Positions 8,876 through 19,015 are shown, counted from the first letter of the stretch. The stretch is 64,000 bases of DNA from an uncultured Lachnospiraceae bacterium (GCA_910589075.1 CAJUSK010000008.1:72441-136440), one strand, 5' to 3'. Made by a program: numbers and translations. Notes: generated by a model not told the origin, from the letters alone.

Positions 8876-9376
8876 ATGACAGAACATGAAAAATATATGA
8901 AAGAAGCAGTCAGGCAGGCAAAGAAAGCGGATGCGCTGGGAGAGGTGCCTATAGGCTGTGTTATTGTATATGAGGGGAAAATTATAGGGCGGGGATATAA
9001 CCGCCGAAATACGGATAAAAGCACGCTGGCTCATGCAGAAATTACTGCTATTAAGAAGGCCAGCAAGGCAATGGGAGACTGGCGGCTGGAAGGGTGCGTT
9101 CTGTATGTGACACTGGAACCATGTCAAATGTGTGCCGGTGCCATTGTACAGGCGCGTATTCCCCAGGTTGTTATGGCATGCCGGAATCCTAAAGCCGGCT
9201 GTGGCGGTTCTGTTCTGAATATTTTGCAGGAGCCTGCCTTTAACCATCAAGTGGAGATTACGGAAGGGATATTGGAAGAGGAATGCAGCACATTGTTGAC
9301 TGATTTTTTCAGGCGTCTTCGTATCAGGAATAAAAAGGAAAAGGAAGAGAAGGTGCATGAGGGAAACAATAAATGA
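8876..9376 (+). CDS. tadA: tRNA-specific adenosine deaminase
   Basis: A 166-residue zinc deaminase that converts adenosine 34 of tRNA-Arg(ACG) to inosine. The active-site signature is complete: HAE at 53-55 (zinc ligand His53, catalytic Glu55) and PCQMC at 82-86 (zinc ligands Cys83 and Cys86). AVRQAKKADALGEVPIGCVI is typical of the TadA N-terminus. The start at 8876 follows AAGGAG; an ATG four bases earlier is out of frame. The SRP RNA gene follows immediately, the order seen in many Firmicutes (tadA-ffs-dnaX). Confidence 0.95.
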   Translation: MTEHEKYMKEAVRQAKKADALGEVPIGCVIVYEGKIIGRGYNRRNTDKSTLAHAEITAIKKASKAMGDWRLEGCVLYVTLEPCQMCAGAIVQARIPQVVMACRNPKAGCGGSVLNILQEPAFNHQVEITEGILEEECSTLLTDFFRRLRIRNKKEKEEKVHEGNNK

Positions 9377-9396
9377 GGAAAGAAACACATATAATA

Positions 9397-9425
9397 TTGA
9401 CTTTATCCGTGAAACCGGATATACT
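9397..9425 (+). promoter_or_regulatory. Promoter of the SRP RNA
   Basis: TTGACT at 9397-9402 and TATACT at 9420-9425 with a 17-bp spacer. The expected start, about seven bases downstream, coincides with the first base of the SRP RNA closing stem (GCCGTGC at 9432). Confidence 0.85.
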
Positions 9426-9431
9426 AAATAC

Positions 9432-9698
9432 GCCGTGCAGCCGGGGAAGTGGCGGGGCCCTGTACCTGAAATCCGCCATAGCAGGGGTGATGTTCTGACT
9501 GAGAGCTTTGACTGATATAGCTGCCCTTTATAAGTGGCATTGAAGTCCGGGTCTCACGCGACGGGTATCTGTGAACCGTGTCAGGTTGGGAACAAAGCAG
9601 CACTAAGCAGAACCATCCGGGTGCCGTGAGGGTGCCTGGACGGAGTTAACTGTAAAGGTAACGTGTGTTGGCCATTGTCCGAAGCAGAACGCACGGCT
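9432..9698 (+). ncRNA. ffs: Signal recognition particle RNA (large, Alu-containing type)
   Basis: About 267 nt. The ends pair as GCCGTGC (9432-9438) with GCACGGC (9692-9698). The diagnostic SRP apical domain is present: GTGAACCGTGTCAGGTTGGG followed by AACAAAGCAGCACTAAG, which binds Ffh. The length and the 5' GC-rich segment fit the large Firmicutes form with an Alu domain. A near-consensus promoter precedes it and a strong terminator follows. It functions in co-translational membrane targeting. Confidence 0.93.
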
Positions 9699-9713
9699 AT
9701 AAAAGAGTGATAG

Positions 9714-9750
9714 GGCGTCTTTTTGCTGAAATGCAAAAGGGCGCCTTTTT
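9714..9750 (+). terminator. Intrinsic terminator of the SRP RNA
   Basis: A 13-bp stem: GGCGTCTTTTTGC (9714-9726) pairs, with a few G-U pairs, with GCAAAAGGGCGCC (9733-9745) around a TGAAAT loop. Five T residues follow. Confidence 0.88.
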
Positions 9751-9803
9751 GTAAATGGAGATTTTAAAAACAGAGATGCTGCGGATTGGGGAGGAGTGGG
9801 GAC

Positions 9804-11603
9804 ATGCGGTCAAAACTGAGGATGCGGGAAAAAATATTGCTGGTCTGTCTGTGCAGTACACTGGCGGCATTAGTGATACAGACGGTGCTCTATCAGGGCG
9901 CCTCTTCTTCGCTGATTTATGAACAGGCAGAGAACGAGAGCTTCCATACACTGGAAAATATGCAGAATGAGCTCAACTCTTTTTTCCGAAATATAGAAAG
10001 AGGCCTGATCAAAATTTATAATGACAAGGAGTTTATGCGGGATCTGGGAGGCAGCAGCGTGGAGGAGTTGCAGCACAAATATTACAGGCGGGCCTATGAG
10101 ATGGCGGCGGAGAATTTCAGTACATCCGACAATGTGGTGGCTTTCTATGTATATACGGCGGAGCATGAACTGGTCAGTGCATACCGCAAGACAGTGACGC
10201 CAAAATATAATTATCCGCGGGATATTCATGAGTCACCCGGATACAACGGGGAGAAGGTCAGGGAATATGTGGCTTCTTCTGACAATGCCATGCTTGTCTC
10301 CAGCTATTATAATGAACACAGGGAAAGGAACATTGTCCGGTTTGTGGTGAAGATTTACAATACCACCAATCTGGATGACCGGATCGGCTATCTTGTCTGT
10401 GACGTGGACAGCAAGGCGCTGGAAAAGATTATGAAGAAATATGTGGTCAATGACACCATGTATATCTGGCTGCAGCCCATGGGGGACCGACAGATTTATG
10501 CCATTGGCAATCCGGAAGCGGAAAGTGTGGATTATTATGAAAAGGTCAGCGCCTGTATTCGGGCGGGTGAAGCAGAAGAGATCGCGCATATTTCTGAAAA
10601 AAACAAGGTACTGTTTCAGGTATCCCAGCAAACATATAATATGAATGCCTATTCCATTATGCCTCAGGAGATTCTGCGTCAGAACCAGGCGCTGCTTACC
10701 CGCAACCTGATACTGACGGCGGCAGCCATGATTGCGCTGATGACCGTTGCCATTTCTTATATTACGAAAAGCCTGACCAGACCGTTGGAACAGCTGACGG
10801 ACACCATCACCCGGATACGATCCGGCAATACAGAACTGCGTGTGGCTTACCGGGCGGAAGACGAAATCGGACGTCTGGGTAAGGAGTTCAATGAAATGCT
10901 GGACGAGATACAGCGCCTGATTGGCAGAGAATATGAGAGCCAGCTTCTTCTGAACCGGGCTGAATATAAGGCACTGCAGGCGCAGATCAATCCCCATTTT
11001 CTTTATAATACACTGGATACTATGAGCAGTATTTCCAGTATTCAGAATTGTGAGATTGTCAGCAGCTTATGCCAGTCACTGTCCGGCATATTCCGGTACA
11101 GTCTGGATATGAAGCATCCTTACTCCACGGTGGCAAAGGAGATTAACCATCTGAAAAACTATATTTTTGTTATGAATGTGAGGATGCGGGAAGAGGTCAG
11201 ATATAGTTTTCACATTGAGGACGGTGTGTTGCAGGATTCCATTCCCCGTATATCTTTGCAGCCTCTGGTGGAAAATGCCCTGAGCCATGGGCTGAAAAAC
11301 AAACATGGAGAAAAATGTGTTCGTGTTGCGGCAGAAGAAAAGGAGGGACTTCTTCTGATTTCCGTTACGGATAACGGGGTGGGGACGGATGGCGCCGAAC
11401 TGAACCGGAAGCTGCAGGAAAATGACAAAGATGTCATAGAATCCGGAAATTCCATTGGCATTTATAATATCAATGCCCGCCTGAAAATGTTGTATGGACA
11501 GGATTACGGGTTGTATGTGGAGAGCGTTTATGGGGAAGGCACCTGTGTACGGCTGCGGATTCCCCGCATGAAGGTGGAAGAGGTGGAGACATGGAACAGG
11601 TAA
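9804..11603 (+). CDS. YesM-type sensor histidine kinase
   Basis: 599 residues, membrane-bound. One transmembrane helix is near 10-30, an extracytoplasmic sensor region runs to about 298, a second helix is at 300-320, followed by a HAMP domain (TKSLTRPLEQLTDTITRIRS). The His_kinase domain has the phospho-acceptor His398 in QAQINPHFLYNTLD. The ATPase domain has the N box LVENALSHGL and G box DNGVGTDG. The ATG at 9804 is chosen because GGAGGAG lies seven bases upstream; the frame is open from a TTG at 9786. It overlaps the response-regulator gene by 13 bp. This class usually senses extracellular sugars together with a binding protein. Confidence 0.9.
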   Translation: MRSKLRMREKILLVCLCSTLAALVIQTVLYQGASSSLIYEQAENESFHTLENMQNELNSFFRNIERGLIKIYNDKEFMRDLGGSSVEELQHKYYRRAYEMAAENFSTSDNVVAFYVYTAEHELVSAYRKTVTPKYNYPRDIHESPGYNGEKVREYVASSDNAMLVSSYYNEHRERNIVRFVVKIYNTTNLDDRIGYLVCDVDSKALEKIMKKYVVNDTMYIWLQPMGDRQIYAIGNPEAESVDYYEKVSACIRAGEAEEIAHISEKNKVLFQVSQQTYNMNAYSIMPQEILRQNQALLTRNLILTAAAMIALMTVAISYITKSLTRPLEQLTDTITRIRSGNTELRVAYRAEDEIGRLGKEFNEMLDEIQRLIGREYESQLLLNRAEYKALQAQINPHFLYNTLDTMSSISSIQNCEIVSSLCQSLSGIFRYSLDMKHPYSTVAKEINHLKNYIFVMNVRMREEVRYSFHIEDGVLQDSIPRISLQPLVENALSHGLKNKHGEKCVRVAAEEKEGLLLISVTDNGVGTDGAELNRKLQENDKDVIESGNSIGIYNINARLKMLYGQDYGLYVESVYGEGTCVRLRIPRMKVEEVETWNR

Positions 11604-13177
11604 AGTACAGATTACTGATTGCGGATGATGAATACTGGACACGGGAAAAGATCAGATCCATGATCAACTGGGAAGAATATCATATCACGTTTATGAAACC
11701 GGCGGAAGACGGGGAAGAGGTGCTGCAGAGAATGGAGGCAGAGGGGGCGGACATTTTGATTACGGATATCAATATGCCATTTGTAAACGGTGTGGATCTG
11801 GTAAGAAGAGTAAAAGAAAGCTGGCCGGAAACTGTGGTCTTTGTAATCAGCGGATATGACGATTTTCAGTATGTGAAGGATACCCTGATGGCCGGTGCCA
11901 TCAATTATCTGCTCAAGCCCGTAAGCAAGATAGAACTGGTGCATGCTATTTCCAGGGCGCTGGAAATTATCGGCAGACAGGAGGCGGACCGACTGCAGAT
12001 TATGAAAGCCGCCTCCCTGATTCAGGACCGGGAACTGAGTTTTCTGGTGGAAAAGCAGCATACTTCCTATATGCCGGCTATGGTAATGGGGGATGGCGCC
12101 GGGATGGCGGGCTGCAGTGTGATGTTGATCAAGATTCATGAACTGCAAAGTTATATGGAAGATTTTCACTATGATATGAACCTGCTTTCCTGTCATATCA
12201 AACAGCGGATCAAAGAGATTACCGGTCTGGAAAATCTCCTGATCTTTAACCACATCTATCGCTCCAATGAATTTGTTATTGTAACAGAACTGGATCAGAC
12301 CAGGCAGAAAAAAGCGGCACTGCGGATTCTGGAGCATTTCAGAGGAGATGGAAAAAGCCCGGTTACCATCGGAATCAGTGAGCATACCTATACTATGGAA
12401 AGCATCCATGGCGCTTATGTGCAGAGTGTGTCTGTTCTGATGACGAGACCTTTTAGCAGGGACAGCATGGTGATATTCTGTAACGAGGAGGAGACGAGCA
12501 TCCGGAAGACAGTACAGAGCCGCATCAGCCAGGAGGCGGAAATGCAGATCAGGGCACTGCTTAAAAGCGGAAACAGCAGGGCATTAAAAGAGCTGACATT
12601 GGAAGGCATCGGCCTGGCACACTGCGCAGAACAGGGATGGGACTATCTGGAAGTAAAACAGACTGTTAAGCGGATTTCCAATTTGCTGCTGGACGACATC
12701 CTGCAAAAGGGACTGCCGGAACAGATACAGGAAATGGAAAACCTGGCGGAAATGGCGGATAAGGTAGTGGATCGGCTGGATGGCAGACTGCTGGCAGATA
12801 TTCTGACGGAACTGATCGACAGTGCGATGATACAGTTGCGCCAGGAACCCGGCGGCACTATCCGGGATATTATCAGAGCTGCTGTGGCATACATAGATGA
12901 AAATTATTTTGAGGAATTGACCCTGGTGATGCTTGCCGACAGGTACGGTGTGGAAAGTTCCTATTTTTCCAGGATGTTTAAACAGGAGACAGGCAGGAAT
13001 CTGATGATGTATATTGCAGAAAAAAGAGTGGGGAAGGCCAGAGAATATATGGAAGATAAAAATATCAACCTGACAGAGATTGCATTTCTGACAGGCTATG
13101 ATGACTATACCTATTTCAGCCGGGTTTTTAAAAAGATTACGGGAAAGAGTCCCAGGGAGTACAGGGGAGATCTCTGA
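11591..13177 (+). CDS. YesN-type AraC-family response regulator
   Basis: 528 residues. The receiver domain (1-120) has acidic residues at 12-13, the phosphorylation site Asp59 in LITDINMPF, and the conserved Lys in YLLKPV. The middle region has no recognised domain. The C-terminal AraC-type DNA-binding domain (about 420-525) has two helix-turn-helices, ending YFSRVFKKITGKSPREYR. It is translationally coupled to the kinase gene. Its likely target is the importer and alpha-galactosidase genes that follow. Confidence 0.9.
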   Translation: MEQVKYRLLIADDEYWTREKIRSMINWEEYHITFMKPAEDGEEVLQRMEAEGADILITDINMPFVNGVDLVRRVKESWPETVVFVISGYDDFQYVKDTLMAGAINYLLKPVSKIELVHAISRALEIIGRQEADRLQIMKAASLIQDRELSFLVEKQHTSYMPAMVMGDGAGMAGCSVMLIKIHELQSYMEDFHYDMNLLSCHIKQRIKEITGLENLLIFNHIYRSNEFVIVTELDQTRQKKAALRILEHFRGDGKSPVTIGISEHTYTMESIHGAYVQSVSVLMTRPFSRDSMVIFCNEEETSIRKTVQSRISQEAEMQIRALLKSGNSRALKELTLEGIGLAHCAEQGWDYLEVKQTVKRISNLLLDDILQKGLPEQIQEMENLAEMADKVVDRLDGRLLADILTELIDSAMIQLRQEPGGTIRDIIRAAVAYIDENYFEELTLVMLADRYGVESSYFSRMFKQETGRNLMMYIAEKRVGKAREYMEDKNINLTEIAFLTGYDDYTYFSRVFKKITGKSPREYRGDL

Positions 13178-13342
13178 GGACGGAGATGCAAATATTTTTT
13201 CAGAATCAGGCGGAAGCAGACGCGGGTGCTGTAATGCACAAAAAAGTACAACCCATTTCTACAAATATGTCCTAGTTCCTGCTGCTGGAAACAGGGTAAA
13301 CTGAATACAACATGAAAAAGCAGAAAGGAAAGGGAGAAGCAT

Positions 13343-14689
13343 ATGAAGAAAAAATTAATCAGCCTTATGTTAGGAACAACGATGGTTGTCAGCGCCCTGA
13401 CAGGATGTGGCGGAGGCGGGGACGCTGCCGGAGGCAGTGCGCCGGCTGAGACACCTGCGCCGGCGGAAAACGGCGGAGAGACTGCCGATGCAACGGAAAA
13501 TGCGGGCAGTGATGTATCGGAGCCGGTGACACTGACCGTACTGGCCGGACAGTCTACAACGGATGCGGGTATTGAGGATATGATCGACGAAGCGCTGGCA
13601 GCGCAGTACCCCAATATCACATTGGAATGGGAATGTGTGGACTGGGGAAATGATTTTCAGCCTAAAATGCAGCAATATATGCAGTCCGGCCTGCCTGATA
13701 TTATGATCGGCAAAGCACAGGATGTGGCGACATATGCACCACAGGGCATTCTCGGGGAGATCGACGCCATGTATCTGGACAGAGGACTGGATGCTGCCAG
13801 GGAGAATGTGACGATAGACGGCAAAACCTACGGCCTTGTATACAATGCATTATACCAGGGGGTATATTACAATAAAACCATGTTTGCAGAAAACGGATGG
13901 GAAATTCCCAGGACACAGGAAGATTTGCAGGCGATTATTGATGACTGCAAGGCCAAAGGAATTACCCCTTTTGCCAGCCATATGGTGGATACCTGGTCTA
14001 TTGGTAACGTGACCATGCAGTTTATGATGAACGATGTATTCAATCATGATCCGGCGTGGGGAGATAAGTTCCGGGCGGGGGAAGTATCTTTCTCGGATGA
14101 CCAGGCGGCGCAGACAGCATATCAGTACAATCAACTGATTTTTGACAATACTTATCCGGAGACTTTTTCCACGGAACAGACAGACTGCGATGCCAAGATG
14201 GTTCTGGGTGAAGCGGCAATGAAAGTATCCGGGTCCTGGTCCATTCAGAATTTCCTGGATATTGATGAAAGTTTTGATTTCGGAATTTTCCCCTTCCCGA
14301 ACCAGACCGGTGATTCCAAACTGATCTTTGAACCGAATATTACAATTATGACCAGCGCGGACAGTGAACATCAGGATGCAATCAACTGTGTATTGGATGT
14401 ACTGACCGGAAATCAGGAACTGGCAGTGGAGATCTATGATTATACGAAGACAGCTTCCATGCTCAAAGATGTGAGCCCGACCTTTACAAATCCCAGCCAG
14501 GCGGATATAGACAAATATGCGGCAGACGGTATGATCGTTGACGTAACACTGGGCAATAACCAGCTTGTATGGGGCGGTTTCCAGGAAGAGAATGCCAAAG
14601 ACATTGCGGCATGGCTCCAGGGAGATGCAAGTTTTGAAGATGCACTCAAGGCATCCGACGGAAGAGTGGGGACGAGCAGCGCAAACTGA
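13343..14689 (+). CDS. Sugar ABC transporter solute-binding lipoprotein
   Basis: 448 residues. The signal peptide ends in a lipobox (LTGC, Cys22), followed by a Gly/Ala/Pro/Glu-rich linker to about residue 60 and then a family-1 extracellular solute-binding fold (LTVLAGQSTTDAGIEDMI onward). It should be anchored on the outer face of the membrane and capture an oligosaccharide. The start has GGAAAGGGAGAAGCAT upstream. Two permeases and a GH36 enzyme follow, so an alpha-galactoside such as raffinose or melibiose is the best guess. That is inferred from context, not from the binding site. Confidence 0.9.
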   Translation: MKKKLISLMLGTTMVVSALTGCGGGGDAAGGSAPAETPAPAENGGETADATENAGSDVSEPVTLTVLAGQSTTDAGIEDMIDEALAAQYPNITLEWECVDWGNDFQPKMQQYMQSGLPDIMIGKAQDVATYAPQGILGEIDAMYLDRGLDAARENVTIDGKTYGLVYNALYQGVYYNKTMFAENGWEIPRTQEDLQAIIDDCKAKGITPFASHMVDTWSIGNVTMQFMMNDVFNHDPAWGDKFRAGEVSFSDDQAAQTAYQYNQLIFDNTYPETFSTEQTDCDAKMVLGEAAMKVSGSWSIQNFLDIDESFDFGIFPFPNQTGDSKLIFEPNITIMTSADSEHQDAINCVLDVLTGNQELAVEIYDYTKTASMLKDVSPTFTNPSQADIDKYAADGMIVDVTLGNNQLVWGGFQEENAKDIAAWLQGDASFEDALKASDGRVGTSSAN

Positions 14690-14781
14690 TCCGGTTGAAC
14701 GGGTGAGATGCTCCGCCACAGAGAACCGGTGTTGATCTGACAATGCCGCAGACAGCGGAGGCGCACAACCTCAAAGAAGAG

Positions 14782-14818
14782 AAAAGGGCTGCGGCAATCG
14801 CCGGCAGCCCTTTTGTAG
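14782..14818 (+). terminator. Intrinsic terminator or processing stem after the binding-protein gene
   Basis: AAAAGGGCTGC (14782-14792) pairs with GCAGCCCTTTT (14804-14814). It lies between the binding-protein gene and the permeases. Such stems commonly allow partial read-through so that the binding protein is made in excess over the permeases. Confidence 0.75.
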
Positions 14819-14938
14819 TAAACCCTGTACAGGAATGGTTTCGGCAGTTGCGCAGAACGGGTTTACTGTAATACAACAAAACACATGCAGAGCGGCGACC
14901 TGTATCGGATGGGGTGCGTATGCATGACTGGAGGTTAT

Positions 14939-15823
14939 ATGAAAAAACATAACACCATGGAAAAAAATATGGAGAAGCAATATCTGCTTCTGGTACTTCC
15001 CGGCCTGATCATTTTTACGATTGGCCTGATTATCCCGCTGCTTCTGGCATTCCGGTATTCCTTTACGAGCTGGGACGGTATGTCGGCGGAGAAACCTTTT
15101 GTGGGTTTGAAAAATTATTTGGATCTGCTACAGGATGCAGATTTCCGGTCTGCCTGGTGGTTTACACTGAAATTCACCATCGGTAATACCATCATCCAGA
15201 ATGTGCTGGCCCTTTTGTTTGCGGTAGCTCTGGACAGCGGCATCAAGGCACAGAAAGTATATCGGACGGCATTTTTTGTGCCCTGCCTGATCAGTGCATT
15301 GATTGTGGGGTTTGTCTGGTTGAAAATGTTTTCCAACGTACTGCCGGCAGTGAATGACCTGTTGGGGACAAATTTCAATTTCCTGCTGTTCGGAGACGGA
15401 AAGACCGTGCTTTCCGGACTGCTGATTGCCAATAACTGGCAGTGGGTAGGTTACTGGATGCTGATTTATCTGGCAGGGCTGCAGTCCATACCGGGCGATC
15501 TGTATGAGGCTGCCAAGGTAGACGGTGCAGGGGCCTGGACACGGTTTAAAAATGTGACCATTCCTATGCTGGCGCCGGCCATTACCATTTGCGTGGTGGG
15601 TATTACTACCGGTTCCCTGAAGGTGTATGACCTGCTTGTATCTTCCACTAAGGGAGGGCCGGGCCGGGCATCTACTTCCGTAATTTACCAGACGTATACC
15701 ACGGCGATTAACGGCAGACAGTATGGATACGGATCGGCCATGTCCGTCTCTCTGGTCATCGTATTATTGCTGGTGGCACTGATCCAGGTAAAAGGACTCA
15801 AGAGTAAGGAGGTGCAGCAATAG
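14939..15823 (+). CDS. Sugar ABC transporter permease (MalF type)
   Basis: 294 residues with six predicted membrane helices. The coupling EAA loop, YEAAKVDGAGAWTRFKNVTI followed by PML, is near residue 195-215 and contacts the ATPase. I place the start at ATG 14939, four bases after GGAGG. The frame is open 18 codons further upstream but that segment (MQSGDLYRMGCV...) is not conserved-looking. It sits upstream of the second permease, which it overlaps by one base. Confidence 0.9.
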   Translation: MKKHNTMEKNMEKQYLLLVLPGLIIFTIGLIIPLLLAFRYSFTSWDGMSAEKPFVGLKNYLDLLQDADFRSAWWFTLKFTIGNTIIQNVLALLFAVALDSGIKAQKVYRTAFFVPCLISALIVGFVWLKMFSNVLPAVNDLLGTNFNFLLFGDGKTVLSGLLIANNWQWVGYWMLIYLAGLQSIPGDLYEAAKVDGAGAWTRFKNVTIPMLAPAITICVVGITTGSLKVYDLLVSSTKGGPGRASTSVIYQTYTTAINGRQYGYGSAMSVSLVIVLLLVALIQVKGLKSKEVQQ

Positions 15824-16692
15824 TGGCATGGAATAAAAAGAAACAGGCAGAAGACGTGCCGTATCAACGCTATACCAGAACGACTCTGCTGGTACAGGTG
15901 ATTATGTCTGTACTGGCTGTGTTGTTTATCGCGCCGCTTCTGATGATTATCAATTACTCATTTAAGACGAAAAAAGAGCTGTACCTGACCAGCCCGTTGT
16001 CTCTGCCTTCTTCCTTTCAGCTGGACAATTACAAAAAGGCTTTTGACAAGCTTGATCTGGCCACAACCTTTACCAATACCTTTTTGTATACCGCAGTAAG
16101 CGTTTTGATTCTTGCGCTGCTATGCGGGACGACTGCCTGGGCCATTGCCAGATGCCGGGCCAGATTTTTTAAATTCTGCTACATATATTTTATTGTAGGC
16201 ATCTTAATACCCTATCAGGCATTATTTTTGCCCATCTATATCATTGGATATCGCCTGAATCTGACCAATACCAGATATGGCATTATTTTTATGTATGTGG
16301 CAACCGGCATTTCCTTTGGGGTGTTTCTGATGAACAGCTTTATGTCCACTGTTCCCATAGAACTGGAGGAGGCAGCCAGAATTGACGGCTGTTCGGTGTT
16401 CCGGACTTACTTTACTGTGGTGATGCCACTGTTGAAACCAGCCATGGCTACGTTAATCATTATGCAGGCTTTTCAGATCTGGAATGACTACCTGCTGGCC
16501 AGTCTGTATGTGAGCAAGAAGGATCTGAAAACTTTAACAGTGGCCATTCAGTCGCTTTTTTCAGCGCAGACCAGTGATTATACAACCGCCATGGCGGCCA
16601 TTGTAATTTCCGTACTGCCCATTGCGATTCTGTTTATGAGCCTGCAGAAATATTTTATCAAGGGAATGACTGTAGGCGCGGTGAAAGGTTAG
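15823..16692 (+). CDS. Sugar ABC transporter permease (MalG type)
   Basis: 289 residues with six membrane helices and the EAA loop ELEEAARIDGCSVFRTYFTV. The GTG start at 15823 overlaps the stop of the first permease by one base (TAGTG), and AAGGAGG lies about ten bases upstream. With the binding protein and first permease it forms a CUT1-type importer. No ATPase gene lies in this operon. Confidence 0.9.
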   Translation: MAWNKKKQAEDVPYQRYTRTTLLVQVIMSVLAVLFIAPLLMIINYSFKTKKELYLTSPLSLPSSFQLDNYKKAFDKLDLATTFTNTFLYTAVSVLILALLCGTTAWAIARCRARFFKFCYIYFIVGILIPYQALFLPIYIIGYRLNLTNTRYGIIFMYVATGISFGVFLMNSFMSTVPIELEEAARIDGCSVFRTYFTVVMPLLKPAMATLIIMQAFQIWNDYLLASLYVSKKDLKTLTVAIQSLFSAQTSDYTTAMAAIVISVLPIAILFMSLQKYFIKGMTVGAVKG

Positions 16693-16711
16693 AGAAAGGA
16701 CAGGGAATACT

Positions 16712-18820
16712 ATGTGGAAAATCATAGCAACACATAAGCTGGGGGATATGCAGGCTGTATATGGAATGGACAGCGAGACGGAGAATCCGGAGCTGGCGCT
16801 GTTGCCGGCCGATATGGAATACAGAGAGGCAAAGCGTGAGAAGCCTTATGGGGACAGTCTGGTTCAGATTAAAATAGCAGGTGATACCTATCCGGGCGGC
16901 TATGCCGGCGGAAGAACACTGCGTCAGGGACAAAGCGTGCTGGATTTCTGTTATCAGGCGCAGGAAGTAACCAGACACAATGGGAAAACGGATGTCTGTA
17001 CGATATTAAAAGATAAGCGTAATTATAAAATAAAACATCATTTAACTTTTCAGGAAGGGGACAAGAGTCTCAGATCTTACTGCACGTTTTTCAATGCAGG
17101 GGAGGAGACGGCGACGCTGGAGCTTTTGTCCAGCTTTTCCCTGGGGAAAATATCTCCTTTTATGGAAGGGGATGGACATGGAACCATCCGTATGCACCGG
17201 TTGCGCAGTGTGTGGAGTATGGAAGGACGGTTGGAGACAAGGACATTGGAAGAACTGCAGTTAGAGCCTTCCTGGGCAGGGCATGCGGTACGGGCGGAAC
17301 GCTTCGGTCAGGCCGGCTCCATGCCGGTGAACGGATATTTTCCCATGCTGGTGCTGGAGGATCAGGTGAACGGGATATTCTGGGGTGCGCAGATTGCCCA
17401 TGATGCCTCCTGGCAGATGGAAGTATACCGCCGGGGAGACGATGTGGCGATGTCCGGAGGGCTGGCAGACCGGGAACTGGGACACTGGATGAAACATGTG
17501 GAGCCGGGGGCTGACTTTACCACCCCGGAGGCGATTGTGTCAGTATGCCATAGCCGGGATCAGGAGGTAATCTTTCAGAGACTGACGTCGGCGCTGGATC
17601 GGACAGTGGACCAGGGCCCGCCGTGTGAGCAGGAACTACCTATTCTTTTTAATGAATACTGTACGACCTGGGGCTGTCCCAGCCATGAAAATATTGCGAA
17701 GATTGTGGATACCATCAAAGGGAAAGGGTTTTCTTATTTTGTAATTGACTGCGGTTGGTACAGGCAGAACGGGATCCCCTGGGATATTGCCATGGGTGAT
17801 TATAAAGTATCAGACGAGCTGTTTCCCGACGGACTGCAAAAGACAACAGATTTGATCCGGGAAAACGGTATGCAGCCGGGTATTTGGTTTGAGATTGATA
17901 ACGTAGGCTGTCAGGCGCAGGCATATCAGGAGACGGAGCATCTGTTGAAACGGGACGGACAGCCGCTGACCACAACGATGCGCCGCTTCTGGGATATGCG
18001 TCAACCCTGGGTACAGGAATATCTGACGGAAAAAGTGATTGGTACATTGAAGAAATATGGCTTTGGCTATATGAAGATGGATTATAACGATACCATCGGC
18101 CTTGGCTGTGACGGGGCGGAAAGTCTGGGGGAAGGACTGCGGCAGAACATGGAGGCTTCGCTGAATTTCATACGGCAGGTGAAAGCGGCAGTGCCGGGAA
18201 TTATTCTTGAAAACTGTTCTTCCGGCGGGCATAAACTGGAACCGCTGATGATGTCAGAGTGCAGTATGGCTTCTTTTTCCGATGCCCATGAGTGTGAGGA
18301 AATTCCTATAATTGCGGCGAATCTCCACCGGGCCATTCTGCCCCGCCAGAGTCAGATCTGGGCCGTGATCCGAAAAGACGATTCCCTGAAACGAATCGCC
18401 TATTCCATAGCAGCCACGTTTCTGGGCCGGATGTGCATATCCGGGGATGTACAGGAACTTTCAGAACCGCAATGGAAGGTGATGGATGACGGCATTGCGT
18501 TTTATAAAAGAATTGCGCCTGTGATAAAAAGCGGATTTACCTGGAGATATGGCACGGAGAGCAGCAGTTACCGTCATCCTCAGGGCTGGCAGGGGGTACT
18601 GCGCGTGGGGGAGGACGGAAAAGCCTTTGCAGTGTTCCATGGATTCCATGGAGCAGCAGGGACGGAAGGATCTGTTCCCATACCGGAAGGCTTTGTGATT
18701 CAGGGTATCTACTCTGACGGAACCGGTCAGGCGGCGATCCGCGATGGCTGTGTGTATGTACAATTCCGGGAAGATATGCAGGCTGTGGGCGTATATCTGG
18801 AACAAGGACATACGAAATAA
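16712..18820 (+). CDS. GH36 alpha-galactosidase
   Basis: A 702-residue glycoside hydrolase family 36 enzyme that removes alpha-1,6-galactose from melibiose, raffinose and similar sugars. An N-terminal beta-sandwich (about 1-310) is followed by the catalytic barrel. The nucleophile is Asp457 in FGYMKMDYND and the acid/base Asp524 in SFSDAHECEE; FVIDCGWYRQ (343-352) and ENCSSGGHKLE (500-510) also fit the family. No signal peptide is present, so it acts on imported oligosaccharide in the cytoplasm. It starts 19 bp after the permease gene and is the last gene of the cluster. Confidence 0.9.
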   Translation: MWKIIATHKLGDMQAVYGMDSETENPELALLPADMEYREAKREKPYGDSLVQIKIAGDTYPGGYAGGRTLRQGQSVLDFCYQAQEVTRHNGKTDVCTILKDKRNYKIKHHLTFQEGDKSLRSYCTFFNAGEETATLELLSSFSLGKISPFMEGDGHGTIRMHRLRSVWSMEGRLETRTLEELQLEPSWAGHAVRAERFGQAGSMPVNGYFPMLVLEDQVNGIFWGAQIAHDASWQMEVYRRGDDVAMSGGLADRELGHWMKHVEPGADFTTPEAIVSVCHSRDQEVIFQRLTSALDRTVDQGPPCEQELPILFNEYCTTWGCPSHENIAKIVDTIKGKGFSYFVIDCGWYRQNGIPWDIAMGDYKVSDELFPDGLQKTTDLIRENGMQPGIWFEIDNVGCQAQAYQETEHLLKRDGQPLTTTMRRFWDMRQPWVQEYLTEKVIGTLKKYGFGYMKMDYNDTIGLGCDGAESLGEGLRQNMEASLNFIRQVKAAVPGIILENCSSGGHKLEPLMMSECSMASFSDAHECEEIPIIAANLHRAILPRQSQIWAVIRKDDSLKRIAYSIAATFLGRMCISGDVQELSEPQWKVMDDGIAFYKRIAPVIKSGFTWRYGTESSSYRHPQGWQGVLRVGEDGKAFAVFHGFHGAAGTEGSVPIPEGFVIQGIYSDGTGQAAIRDGCVYVQFREDMQAVGVYLEQGHTK

Positions 18821-19015
18821 GGAGTACGAATGTCGTGAAAAGAAAACGGCCTATTGACAAAACAGGGCTTTTTGGTAGACTTATCGTATGAAAAGATTTT
18901 GTGGATTGTGACAGTAAGAGACTGTTAAAAAACGTCGGCACTGTTTTAGCAATGGGGCGTTTGCATGCGGGGGCTGTGGAAAACATGGCCCCTGATTGTT
19001 TTATGGGAGGGATAT

